A stretch of 6,070 nucleotides of DNA, taken from contig NZ_DQDX01000110.1 of assembly GCF_003525665.1 (NCBI RefSeq), positions 1 to 6,070 of the forward strand, given 5' to 3'. Below, piece by piece: positions 1 to 6,070 of the stretch; position 1 is the stretch's first letter; every line of letters begins with the position of its first letter. The position numbers and the translations under genes were made by a program. The DNA comes from Flavobacterium sp. Its GTDB lineage: Bacteria; Bacteroidota; Bacteroidia; Flavobacteriales; Flavobacteriaceae. The notes beneath the pieces were generated by a model. That model was not told where the DNA came from. It searched no databases and saw nothing but the letters and a program-made list of their open reading frames with translations.

Positions 1-32
1 ACTTAATATTTAACTAACAATATGCTTTTTTT

Positions 33-50
33 ATGCAGGTATTTCTGCAT
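33..50. other. Perfect inverted repeat in the leader of the large surface-protein gene
   Basis: ATGCAG (33-38) and CTGCAT (45-50) are exact reverse complements separated by a 6-nt spacer GTATTT. A T-rich stretch (TTTGTCGATTTT) follows. It could be the terminator hairpin of a gene ending just before the window, an operator, or a hairpin in the 5' untranslated region of the gene at 98. The stem is short and half A/T, so it may be chance. The rest of 1-97 is A/T-rich with no gene I can support. I found no convincing Bacteroidota promoter (TTG about 20 nt before TAnnTTTG). The nearest matches are TGCATTTG at 46-53, one mismatch from the -7 element, and TAATTTG at 65-71, whose spacing is one base short. 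Neither has a suitably placed TTG. Confidence 0.3.
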
Positions 51-97
51 TTGTCGATTTTATGTAATTTGCAAGCCAATTAAATTAACATTTTATT

Positions 98-157
98 ATG
101 AAACAATTTTATTTTTGGGTATTAATGTTGTTTTGCACTATTAACGTAACGGCACAG
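98..157 (+). other. Sec signal peptide of the large protein
   Basis: Residues 1-20: a Lys at position 2, a hydrophobic stretch FYFWVLMLFC, then a polar region ending NVTAQ. Signal peptidase I probably cuts after Ala19, leaving an N-terminal Gln, a common pattern in flavobacterial T9SS cargo. Cys13 lies inside the hydrophobic core and is preceded by Phe, so it is not a lipobox cysteine. Confidence 0.9.
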
Positions 158-3100
158 AGCACCGCCAATTATGTTTTTAGCACAAATACAATTAGCTCGT
201 TAGCATTAGATGCAAATGCAAACGCAGTAGACATGTCTACTGGAACAACACAATTAGTAGCTTCCTCTTCAGACCAAGGAGTTTCTAGTGTTTCAACAAT
301 TGGTTTTAATTATTACCTAATGGGTAATGTTTTTACACAATTTTCTGCTTCTGCAAATGGTATCATTCAATTGGGTAGCACAGCAGTTTCTGGTTCTACG
401 TATGTAGCAAGCGGCGGTACAAGTTCATTACCAAAATTATCTGCATTTGGAGGAGATTTACAAACAGGTTCTTTGGGAAAAGTGCACTACAAAGTAGTAG
501 GCACAGCACCAAATAGATGTTTAGTTGTTGAATTTCTTAATATGAATCTCTACTATTCGTCGGGGATTTTTTCAAATGATTCAACTTATCAAATAAGATT
601 GTATGAAACTTCAGGTGTCATTGAATATGTTTATGGTACAATGACAGTTAGCTCTATTAGTGGATCTCCATCAGATTTCACACCAAGTATCGGATTTTCA
701 AGTGGTACTGCTACCAATACTTTTGGATCAGTAACTTTTGCAGCACATACTTATAATACAACTACAAGTTTTACTGAAAATCCCGCATCTGCAACAGGAG
801 CGATATCACAGTTGACTTCTGCAGGAAATGGATCTAGAAGAGCTTATGTATTTACACCTCCTTCTTCAACAACTGACCCTACAACATTAACTTTTACATC
901 AGTAGGTTCATCGACTATAACGCCAAACTGGGTGGATAACTCAACTAATGAAACAAATTTTATTGTTACTAGAGCTACAGATGCAGCATTTACTACTGGT
1001 TTAGCTGCAAGTATTGTATCATCTACAACTTCTGCTGGTACTGGAACTACTTATACTTTAGCTCAAACCGGTTTAAATCCAAATACGATTTATTATTATA
1101 GAATTCAATCATCTGTTGAAGGTGGAGCGAGCGCAGGAATTACTGGTAGTCAATCAACTAATCCACCTGGAACATTTACTTCTGTTGCAACTGGAAACTG
1201 GAATAGTAGCACAACTTGGGATGCAGCTAGTGTTCCATCTAGTGTTGACAACGTAATAATTTCTGCTGGAAATGTTGTATCAATAGATGCTACAGGTTTA
1301 GCAGCCGGTAACGTAACAGTAGATGGTACTTTAAATTATGGAGCTACACCAACATCATTTACAGTAAATGGAAATCTTACTGTATCAAACACCGGTTTAA
1401 TCAGTGTTTTTAATGGAACAACAGGTAAAACATTAATTGTTAGAGGTGATTTAACAAATAACGGAGCAATTAATTTATCAGTTGGTACAACAACAGCAGG
1501 AAATTTAACGCTAAATGGAACAGTAGTTCAGACTGTTAGCGGAACTGGAACATTTACAAATGGTTTTATCCGAAATTTAACTTTTGGAAATACAAATACT
1601 GCAACACCTAATATAGTATGGTCAATAAATAACATTAGAATTGCATATGACCTTAATCTAACTGGTGCAAGAATTAACCTTGGAACAAATAAATTGACTT
1701 TTGGAAATAATGCTGCAGCTAACACATTAACTGCTCCAGTTGGAACAGGTTTTTTATCCGGCGCGAAATTTTCAAGATGGTGGACAACTACGGGAACAGG
1801 TACTGCTTTTACTGCTGGAACTGATCCCTCTAATTCAACAAGTAGGTATCCATTTTTATCTTCTGCAGGTGTATCACGAACGATGTACATTTCTAGAAGC
1901 TCTTCAACTGCGACTGGTAACACTGCTGGAGAACTTGCTGTAACTTTTAATGATGCAGCAACTACAACGACAGGATTAACAATTACAGATGGTACATATA
2001 CAATCACAGATAGAAACAATAGCAATTGGACTGTTACTGCTGAAAGTGGTTATGTCTATGCTTCTGGAACTCACTTGGTATCATTAATTGCAAATAATGC
2101 CTATTCTGGAAATAATGCGATTAATGGTAATTCTAGAGTAATGCTAGCAAGTTCAACTGTTGGTGGAACACATCAAAATGGAACTACTACTCCAGGTGCA
2201 CAACGAACTGGCTTAACAACAGCTCAATTAACAGCAGGTGCATTATATATTGGAATAGCAGCCGCTGATATAAACCTTCCTTGTACTGGAACTCCTACAT
2301 CAGGCACAATTCCTGCAAATGTGACTGCTTGCTCGGGTACATCAGCTGGAGCAATTGCAGCAACAGGAGCATCAGGTTTACTTCCTGGAATTTCTTTTCA
2401 ATGGGAAGAGTCAGATGATAATGGTGTTGCAGACTCGTGGGCAAACGCAGTTGGCGGCTCTGGAGCTACAACAGCAACTTTCACAACACCAGCGATAAAT
2501 ACAACTATTTACTATAGATTAAAAACTACTTGTGCTGGCAGTGGATTATCATCTTTTACTAACGTAAGTACTGTTACTACGGCTGTATGTACTTTCAATA
2601 CAACATTCTCTACTGGTGCTGCATATACATCTATAATGCCAGCTAATGGTGGTTCTGGTTTAGCATTTCCTGGATGGAGAAATACAGATGGAGATGATAA
2701 CGCTTCTACTGTTGTTAGTTTAGCAGGAACAACATTCAAATACCAAGGACAAACAGTAACTGGTTTTCAAGCATGTTCTAATGGTTGGATGACTTTTAAT
2801 GCTAATAATGATAATTATACATGGGGCAATACATTAACTACAGCGACATCAACAAATAACACTGCATCTGTATCGAAACCATTAAATTTAATACTAGCTC
2901 CATTTTGGGATGATTTAGTATTTACTGGTCAATCATTTGCTAATAGAGATGCAAGTTTACGTTACTTGGTTTCTGGAACTTTAGGCTCTGGTTCTGCAGT
3001 AATTACTGTTGAATGGGCAGGTGTTGAAAGATTCAATATTCCTGGTCCGAATTTAAATTTCCAAGTTAAATTGTATGAAAGCGACAATCACATAGAATAT

Positions 3101-5794
3101 ATTTATGGTAATTTTATTGGTTTTGACGGCACAGTAACTTCTGCATATTCTTATAGCATTGGTTTAAATGGCACTAACCCTGCAGGAACAACGACGGTTG
3201 ATCGTTTTGTACAACAAACACCGAACGAAAATCATTTTTCTGCTACAAGCCAAACGGGTCAAATAATCATGCCAACATGTAACAGTATGATTACTTTCAC
3301 TCCTGGTACTTATACTGGATTAACTGCTGCACCTGCTGCTGTTATTCCTTCAAATAATGATTCTGCTGGAGCAATAGCACTTTCAGTTGGATCTACACCT
3401 CCAACTAGTCTTTGTGGTACATACTATACTTCTAGAAATGCAACAGATTCTGGGGCAGGTTTGCCAACATGCTTAGCAACAGCTGCAACAGCTGGATCTC
3501 AAGATGATGATGTTTGGTTTACATTTAATACATCTTCTTTAACTAGCTATACTATTAAATTATTGAGTTCACCTCTTTATGATGGTGTTATCCAATTGCT
3601 AGATTCAACTTTGACTCCAGTTTCTTGCCAAAATTCTGCTACTGCTGGTCTTACAGAAACTATTAATGCTACAGGATTAACTCCAAGTTCAACTTATTAT
3701 TTGAGAGTTTTCCATAATGGTACAGCTGTTGGATCATCTGCAGGAGAATTTTCTATTTATATAAATGAAGTAATTCTTCCTCCAACAAATGACAATATTG
3801 CTGGTGCAACTCCATTAACTGTTAGCACTTCTTGTACTCCAACTTCAAGTCAATTACCAAACACTTTGGCTGCAACTGCTTCTCCAACATTACCAGCTCC
3901 TACTCTTACTTCTACTGTAGCAGATGACGATGTATGGTACTCGTTTGTAGCGCCATCTGATGAAACTGAAATAACTGTTCAATCTGGTGCAGGATACAAT
4001 GCTGCCGTGCAAATTTTATCTTCATCAGACAATACTGCTACAGGAACTTTACAAGAGCTACTTAATTTAAACAATACTTCTACGGCTGGTGCTGAAGTTG
4101 CTTTTGGAGCATTAACTCCTGGAAATACTTATTTTTTAAGAATTTACCACGCAGCAAGTGGAGCAGGAACAGGTAATTTTACTGTATGTGTTAAACAATT
4201 ATTACCTTGTACTCAAACGACAACCTGGAATGGAACTGCTTGGTCTCCATTTACTCCTCGTGCAACTCAAAAAGCAGTTATTGCTGGAAACTATAGCTCA
4301 TCAACAAGCTTTTCTGCATGTAGTTTAGAAATAACTGGAACAAGTGTTGTTACAATACCTTCAGGTACAAACGTTACTATAACGAATGAAGTTACTGTTG
4401 CGTCTGGAGCAAGTCTTACATTTAGTAATAATGCAAACCTTTTGCAAACTGGTGGTACTACAAATAATAATGTTGGTAATGTTACTATTAATCGTACAAC
4501 TAATTCTTTAATGCTTTTAGATTACGTAATGTGGGGTTCACCAGTTGCCGATCAACAATTACAAGCATTTTCACCAAATACTTTAAGTAATCGTTTTTAT
4601 TCTTACAATAATGCAACAAACTTGTATAGTAATGAAACAGCAACTAGCAATTTTGCAGATGCTAAAGGATATTTAATACGTTTACCAAATGATCATCCAA
4701 CTACTCCAACAACTTGGACAGGTTCTTTCGTTGGTAAACCAAATAATGGTGATTATTCGTTTACACCTGCTGTAGGATTTAACTCAGTAGCAAACCCTTA
4801 CCCATCAACCTTAAGTATGGCTAGTTTTGTTGCAGATAATCCAACTATTACAGGAACATTATATTTCTGGAGAAAAACTAACAGTTTAACTAATCTTCCA
4901 GGATATTGCTCATGGAATAACGGAACTTATGTAAGTAATGGACAACCAGGTGCAATTTCTGATGCTGCTGGAAATGACATGTTACAAGTAGGACAAGGTT
5001 TTATTGTAAATGCTACTGCTACAACAGGAGTTTTATTTAGAAACACTCAAAGAACTGCTAATACTGCAGGTCAAACTTATAGATCTGCTGCAAGTGAAAC
5101 TACAAGTTCACCAGTAACAACTGATGAGAAACACAGAATTTGGTTAAATCTTACTTCTGCTAACGGAAGTTTCTCTCAAACTGCGTTTGGATATATGAGC
5201 AATGCAACTAATGGTTTAGATCAATATGATGGTCTTAGCTTTAACGACGGTAATGTATCACTTACATCATTAATTGCAGATCAAAAACATGTAATTCAAG
5301 GTAAAGCATTACCATTTGCTGCTACAGACTTAGTTCCTTTAAACTATAAAGTGAATCAAGCTGGAAACTATACAATAGCTATTGACAATGTTGATGGATT
5401 ATTTTCTAGCAATGGACAAGCAATTTACTTGAGAGATGCTTTATTAAATACTGAAACAAATCTAACTACTACTAGTTATACTTTTGCTTCTGTTCAAGGT
5501 GAATTTAACAACAGATTTACAATTGCATACATGCCAAATCAGGCTTTAGTAAACGATGAGTTTACAGAGAACAGCGTAGTAATTTACAAAAACGATAATC
5601 AAATAGTTGTAAATTCTGGAAATGCTACAATGCAATCTGTAAAAGTATTTGATTTAACTGGACGTTTATTGGTTAATAAAAAAGATATCAATGCAACATC
5701 AACAACCTTATCTGTAAATGCTAAAAATCAAGTGATTTTAGTTCAAGTTAAAGACACTAACGGATCGGTTGTTACTAAAAAAGTTATCAATTAA
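98..5794 (+). CDS. Giant multidomain T9SS-secreted surface protein (putative adhesin)
   Basis: An 1898-residue exported protein, probably displayed on or released from the cell surface by the type IX secretion system. The N-terminus is a Sec signal peptide (MKQ, hydrophobic core 5-13, likely cut after Ala19 in TAQ). Order by residue: beta module A1 (24-255); FN3-like domain (261-352; W278, YYYR at 332-335); beta-rich region opening with GNWNSSTTW (366-374) and running to about 725; Ig-like domain (729-831; C745, W769, C812); module A2 (831-1072); two PPC-like domains (1084-1370; DDDVW at 1136 and 1276); conserved flavobacterial C-terminal region (1371 on); T9SS sorting domain (about 1825-1898). 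No enzyme domain was recognised, so an adhesive or structural role is inferred. The start is fixed by the signal peptide and by an in-frame stop at 65-67. There is no Shine-Dalgarno, as is usual in Bacteroidota. The frame is open throughout and looks intact. Likely first gene of a two-gene operon. Confidence 0.93.
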   Translation: MKQFYFWVLMLFCTINVTAQSTANYVFSTNTISSLALDANANAVDMSTGTTQLVASSSDQGVSSVSTIGFNYYLMGNVFTQFSASANGIIQLGSTAVSGSTYVASGGTSSLPKLSAFGGDLQTGSLGKVHYKVVGTAPNRCLVVEFLNMNLYYSSGIFSNDSTYQIRLYETSGVIEYVYGTMTVSSISGSPSDFTPSIGFSSGTATNTFGSVTFAAHTYNTTTSFTENPASATGAISQLTSAGNGSRRAYVFTPPSSTTDPTTLTFTSVGSSTITPNWVDNSTNETNFIVTRATDAAFTTGLAASIVSSTTSAGTGTTYTLAQTGLNPNTIYYYRIQSSVEGGASAGITGSQSTNPPGTFTSVATGNWNSSTTWDAASVPSSVDNVIISAGNVVSIDATGLAAGNVTVDGTLNYGATPTSFTVNGNLTVSNTGLISVFNGTTGKTLIVRGDLTNNGAINLSVGTTTAGNLTLNGTVVQTVSGTGTFTNGFIRNLTFGNTNTATPNIVWSINNIRIAYDLNLTGARINLGTNKLTFGNNAAANTLTAPVGTGFLSGAKFSRWWTTTGTGTAFTAGTDPSNSTSRYPFLSSAGVSRTMYISRSSSTATGNTAGELAVTFNDAATTTTGLTITDGTYTITDRNNSNWTVTAESGYVYASGTHLVSLIANNAYSGNNAINGNSRVMLASSTVGGTHQNGTTTPGAQRTGLTTAQLTAGALYIGIAAADINLPCTGTPTSGTIPANVTACSGTSAGAIAATGASGLLPGISFQWEESDDNGVADSWANAVGGSGATTATFTTPAINTTIYYRLKTTCAGSGLSSFTNVSTVTTAVCTFNTTFSTGAAYTSIMPANGGSGLAFPGWRNTDGDDNASTVVSLAGTTFKYQGQTVTGFQACSNGWMTFNANNDNYTWGNTLTTATSTNNTASVSKPLNLILAPFWDDLVFTGQSFANRDASLRYLVSGTLGSGSAVITVEWAGVERFNIPGPNLNFQVKLYESDNHIEYIYGNFIGFDGTVTSAYSYSIGLNGTNPAGTTTVDRFVQQTPNENHFSATSQTGQIIMPTCNSMITFTPGTYTGLTAAPAAVIPSNNDSAGAIALSVGSTPPTSLCGTYYTSRNATDSGAGLPTCLATAATAGSQDDDVWFTFNTSSLTSYTIKLLSSPLYDGVIQLLDSTLTPVSCQNSATAGLTETINATGLTPSSTYYLRVFHNGTAVGSSAGEFSIYINEVILPPTNDNIAGATPLTVSTSCTPTSSQLPNTLAATASPTLPAPTLTSTVADDDVWYSFVAPSDETEITVQSGAGYNAAVQILSSSDNTATGTLQELLNLNNTSTAGAEVAFGALTPGNTYFLRIYHAASGAGTGNFTVCVKQLLPCTQTTTWNGTAWSPFTPRATQKAVIAGNYSSSTSFSACSLEITGTSVVTIPSGTNVTITNEVTVASGASLTFSNNANLLQTGGTTNNNVGNVTINRTTNSLMLLDYVMWGSPVADQQLQAFSPNTLSNRFYSYNNATNLYSNETATSNFADAKGYLIRLPNDHPTTPTTWTGSFVGKPNNGDYSFTPAVGFNSVANPYPSTLSMASFVADNPTITGTLYFWRKTNSLTNLPGYCSWNNGTYVSNGQPGAISDAAGNDMLQVGQGFIVNATATTGVLFRNTQRTANTAGQTYRSAASETTSSPVTTDEKHRIWLNLTSANGSFSQTAFGYMSNATNGLDQYDGLSFNDGNVSLTSLIADQKHVIQGKALPFAATDLVPLNYKVNQAGNYTIAIDNVDGLFSSNGQAIYLRDALLNTETNLTTTSYTFASVQGEFNNRFTIAYMPNQALVNDEFTENSVVIYKNDNQIVVNSGNATMQSVKVFDLTGRLLVNKKDINATSTTLSVNAKNQVILVQVKDTNGSVVTKKVIN
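167..862 (+). repeat. Beta-rich surface module, copy A1 (residues 24-255)
   Basis: First copy of a module that recurs at residues 831-1072. Shared landmarks in the same order: SANGIIQLG (85-93) against CSNGWMTFN (893-901); GGDLQTG against PFWDDLVFTG (935-944); a strand pair KVHYKVVGT..LVVEF against SLRYLVSGT..ITVEW; YQIRLYETSGVIEYVYG (164-180) against FQVKLYESDNHIEYIYG (988-1004); and a closing strand YVFTPP (250-255) against ITFTPG (1065-1070). It is an all-beta module of unknown ligand. I see this kind of N-terminus in other flavobacterial T9SS proteins, but I cannot give it a reliable family name. It is loosely reminiscent of nidogen-type domains. Confidence 0.75.
878..1153 (+). other. Fibronectin type III-like domain (residues 261-352)
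   Basis: The sequence TITPNWVDNSTNETNFIV has the Trp (W278) and the WxDNSxNExxFxVxRxT pattern of bacterial FN3 domains. It is followed by TGLNPNTIYYYRIQS (Y332-R335), the usual Tyr-containing F strand. The length of about 92 residues is normal for FN3. It probably acts as a spacer or binding domain between module A1 and the following beta region. Confidence 0.75.
1193..2278 (+). other. Beta-rich repeat region opening with GNWNSSTTW (residues 366-727)
   Basis: The region opens with GNWNSSTTWDAASVPSSVDN and NVIISAGNVVSID, a motif that commonly opens beta-solenoid-like segments in Bacteroidota T9SS proteins. Short strands with regular Asn/Gly turns follow (VTVDGTLNYG, FTVNGNLTVSN, LIVRGDLTNNG, LTLNGTVVQTVSG), consistent with a parallel beta-helix or similar stacked fold. 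From about residue 551 (GFLSGAKFSRWW) the pattern changes to a segment rich in Ser/Thr, ending near LYIGIAAADINLP. No catalytic motif is visible. The fold is inferred from the strand pattern only. Confidence 0.55.
2282..2590 (+). other. Ig-like/PKD-like domain with Cys-Trp-Cys pattern (residues 729-831)
   Basis: The segment CTGTPTSGTIPANVTACSG is followed by GISFQWEESDDNG and later TTIYYRLKTTCAGSG. C745, W769 and C812 fit the Cys-Trp-Cys core of Ig-like domains common in Bacteroidota extracellular proteins. C729 and C831 flank the domain and may form a second disulfide, or C831 may belong to the next module. It is a structural domain with no visible active site. Confidence 0.65.
2588..3313 (+). 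repeat. Beta-rich surface module, copy A2 (residues 831-1072)
   Basis: Second copy of the N-terminal module, diverged at sequence level but with the same order of landmarks, listed under copy A1. It differs by having the clearer APFWDD motif (934-939), an acidic loop NTDGDDN (862-868) that could bind calcium, and cysteines at 831, 893 and 1061 that copy A1 lacks. The two copies are about 576 residues apart, separated by the FN3-like, beta-repeat and Ig-like regions. This looks like an old internal duplication or domain shuffling rather than a recent tandem duplication. Confidence 0.75.
3347..4207 (+). repeat. Tandem pair of PPC-like domains (residues 1084-1227 and 1228-1370)
   Basis: Two consecutive units of about 143 residues. 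Each begins PSNND/PTNDN followed by an AGAIALSV or AGATPLTV strand. Each has DDDVWF/DDDVWY (1136-1141 and 1276-1281), then a TGLTPSSTYYLRVFHNG or GALTPGNTYFLRIYHAA strand, and a final strand (FSIYINEV, FTVCVKQL). This matches the bacterial pre-peptidase C-terminal (PPC)-like domain often found in Bacteroidota secreted proteins. Such domains usually act as accessory binding or spacer modules. Unit 1 has Cys 1106, 1125 and 1177; unit 2 has Cys 1246 and 1364, so their disulfides probably differ. Confidence 0.75.
4208..5569 (+). other. Conserved flavobacterial C-terminal region ahead of the sorting domain (residues 1371-1824)
   Basis: The region opens with CTQTTTWNGTAWSPFTPRA and KAVIAGNY, then short strands (NVTITNEVTVASGASLTFSN). 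Conserved landmarks follow: LLDYVMWGSPVADQQL (1473-1488), KGYLIRLP, SVANPYPS (1563-1570), TLYFWRK, VGQGFIVNA, then DEKHRIWLNLTS (1676-1687), NATNGLDQYDG, KALPFAATDLVPLNYKV and FNNRFTIAYMP. I recognise this series from large flavobacterial T9SS proteins, where it precedes the sorting domain. Its function is not established to my knowledge. A stalk or surface-anchoring role is inference. Confidence 0.7.
5570..5791 (+). other. T9SS C-terminal sorting domain (residues 1825-1898)
   Basis: The strands NSVVIYKNDNQIVVNSG, MQSVKVFDLTGRLLVNKK (D1852, G1855, R1856), TTLSVNAKNQVILVQVKD and a Lys-rich final strand VVTKKVIN form the usual beta-sandwich that targets cargo to the type IX translocon. It lacks the GxY that type A domains usually carry before the penultimate strand and has NQVILVQV there instead. 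The Flavobacterium-specific type C class is therefore possible. T9SS targeting is well supported; the subtype is not. Confidence 0.85.
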
Positions 5795-5812
5795 ATTTAA
5801 AATATCAATACT

Positions 5813-6025
5813 ATGCATAGTAAATTCAAAAAATTCTGTATAATAGCAATTATCATAATGAGTAATCTTGTCTCTTATGCACAAGAACCTACTCCTGGTG
5901 GTGATGGTGGTACTCAAGAAGAACCAGAAGCTGCTCCAATAAATGATTTTATTCCAATAGCTTTAATTATGGGAGCTGGAATTGGATATATGTTGTTTAC
6001 TAAAAGAAAAGAAGCTAAACAATAA
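5813..6025 (+). CDS. Small exported single-TM protein with PID-CTERM-like sorting end
   Basis: A 70-residue protein. Residues 1-23 are a signal peptide: basic HSKFKK, a hydrophobic core CIIAIIIM, and likely cleavage after Ala23 in SYAQ. Residues 24-41 form an acidic Gly/Pro linker with five Asp/Glu (PGGDGG, QEEPEAA). Then come PINDF (42-46), a transmembrane helix of about 17 residues (47-63) rich in Gly, and a basic tail KRKEAKQ. Motif, helix and basic cluster at the very C-terminus resemble the PID-CTERM sorting signals of Bacteroidota, here with Asn in place of Asp after Pro-Ile. After export about 47 residues remain, with the acidic part outside the inner membrane. It starts 18 nt after the large gene and has no Shine-Dalgarno, so it is probably co-transcribed. 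Its role is unknown; it could be a plain bitopic membrane peptide rather than a processed substrate. Confidence 0.82.
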   Translation: MHSKFKKFCIIAIIIMSNLVSYAQEPTPGGDGGTQEEPEAAPINDFIPIALIMGAGIGYMLFTKRKEAKQ

Positions 6026-6044
6026 ATGATTTTTTATTAAATGT

Positions 6045-6070
6045 AAAAACCGTCTCAATATTGAGACGGT
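6045..6070. terminator. Probable (bidirectional) intrinsic terminator at the window edge
   Basis: A perfect palindrome, ACCGTCTCAAT followed by its exact reverse complement at 6060-6070, can form a stem of about 9 bp with a small ATAT loop. It is preceded by AAAA (6045-6048). On the minus strand this gives a hairpin followed by T residues, the form of an intrinsic terminator. The plus-strand T tract would lie just past the window end and cannot be seen. It begins 23 nt after the stop codon of the small gene, so it probably ends this operon and may also serve a convergent gene. Confidence 0.8.

Noticed and set aside
62..67. An in-frame ATG directly followed by TAA upstream of the start codon
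   Set aside because: A start-stop pair cannot extend the large protein. It is useful only as proof that the reading frame cannot begin further upstream within the window.
46..71. Bacteroidota promoter elements (TGCATTTG at 46-53 or TAATTTG at 65-71)
   Set aside because: Each deviates from TAnnTTTG and neither has a TTG at the right distance upstream, so neither is supported as the promoter.
33..83. A 16-codon open frame in the leader (starts ATGCAG, stops 14 nt before the large gene)
   Set aside because: The peptide (MQVFLHLSILCNLQAN) shows no attenuator-type codon run and short frames arise easily in A/T-rich leader. There is no evidence of translation, although it overlaps the dyad.
98..157. 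Lipoprotein signal at Cys13 of the large protein
   Set aside because: The residue before the Cys is Phe and the Cys sits in the hydrophobic core. The TAQ site six residues later is a better signal peptidase I site.
1740..1943. A 67-codon open frame on the plus strand in another frame
   Set aside because: It lies wholly inside the large gene, has no signal peptide or domain, and is explained by the composition of the real frame.
1528..2025. A 165-codon open frame on the minus strand inside the large gene
   Set aside because: Its product is Val/Pro-rich with no recognisable domain. It mirrors Thr/Asn/Gly-rich coding on the plus strand, where the domains and frame are clear. It is a compositional shadow.
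2512..2739. A 75-codon open frame on the minus strand
   Set aside because: It is antisense to the Ig-like/A2 boundary of the large gene, with no recognisable feature and no leader.
98..5794. An enzymatic role for the large protein (protease, glycosidase)
   Set aside because: PPC-like and FN3 domains often accompany enzymes, but I found no catalytic motif such as HExxH, GDSL, a Ser-protease triad context or glycosidase signatures anywhere along the chain.

Overview
The window is AT-rich and reads as part of a Bacteroidota genome, most likely a Flavobacteriaceae member close to Flavobacterium. Four things point there: no Shine-Dalgarno sequence before either start (only A/T-rich leader), a signal peptide ending in Ala-Gln, a very long secreted beta-sandwich protein ending in a type IX secretion (T9SS) sorting domain, and a C-terminal region (DYVxWGSPV, ANPYPS, EKHRIWLNL) that I recognise from large flavobacterial surface proteins. 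The assignment rests on family recognition, not on a marker gene.

Layout: 1-97 is a non-coding leader with a perfect 6-bp inverted repeat at 33-50. One plus-strand gene (98-5794, 1898 codons) fills most of the window. It encodes a Sec-exported, multidomain, Thr/Ser/Asn/Gly-rich protein with no catalytic domain that I can recognise. Domain order: signal peptide; beta-rich module A1; fibronectin type III-like domain; beta-rich repeat region opening with a GNWNSSTTW motif; Ig-like Cys-Trp-Cys domain; second copy of the N-terminal module (A2); two tandem PPC-like domains with DDDVW motifs; conserved flavobacterial C-terminal region; T9SS C-terminal domain. After 18 bases comes a 70-codon gene (5813-6025) for a tiny exported protein: signal peptide, acidic Gly/Pro linker, PINDF motif, one transmembrane helix and a basic tail. 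This tripartite end resembles the PID-CTERM class of Bacteroidota sorting signals. A perfect 22-nt palindrome (6049-6070) preceded by A residues closes the window and is probably a terminator, perhaps shared with a convergent gene outside the window.

Inference on the system: the two genes are probably co-transcribed. The large protein would be carried across the outer membrane by the T9SS and attached to or released from the cell surface as an adhesin or matrix-like protein. The small protein would sit in a membrane with its acidic part on the outer face. Whether it helps the large protein is unknown. No RNA genes, insertion sequences, CRISPR arrays or phage genes were seen.
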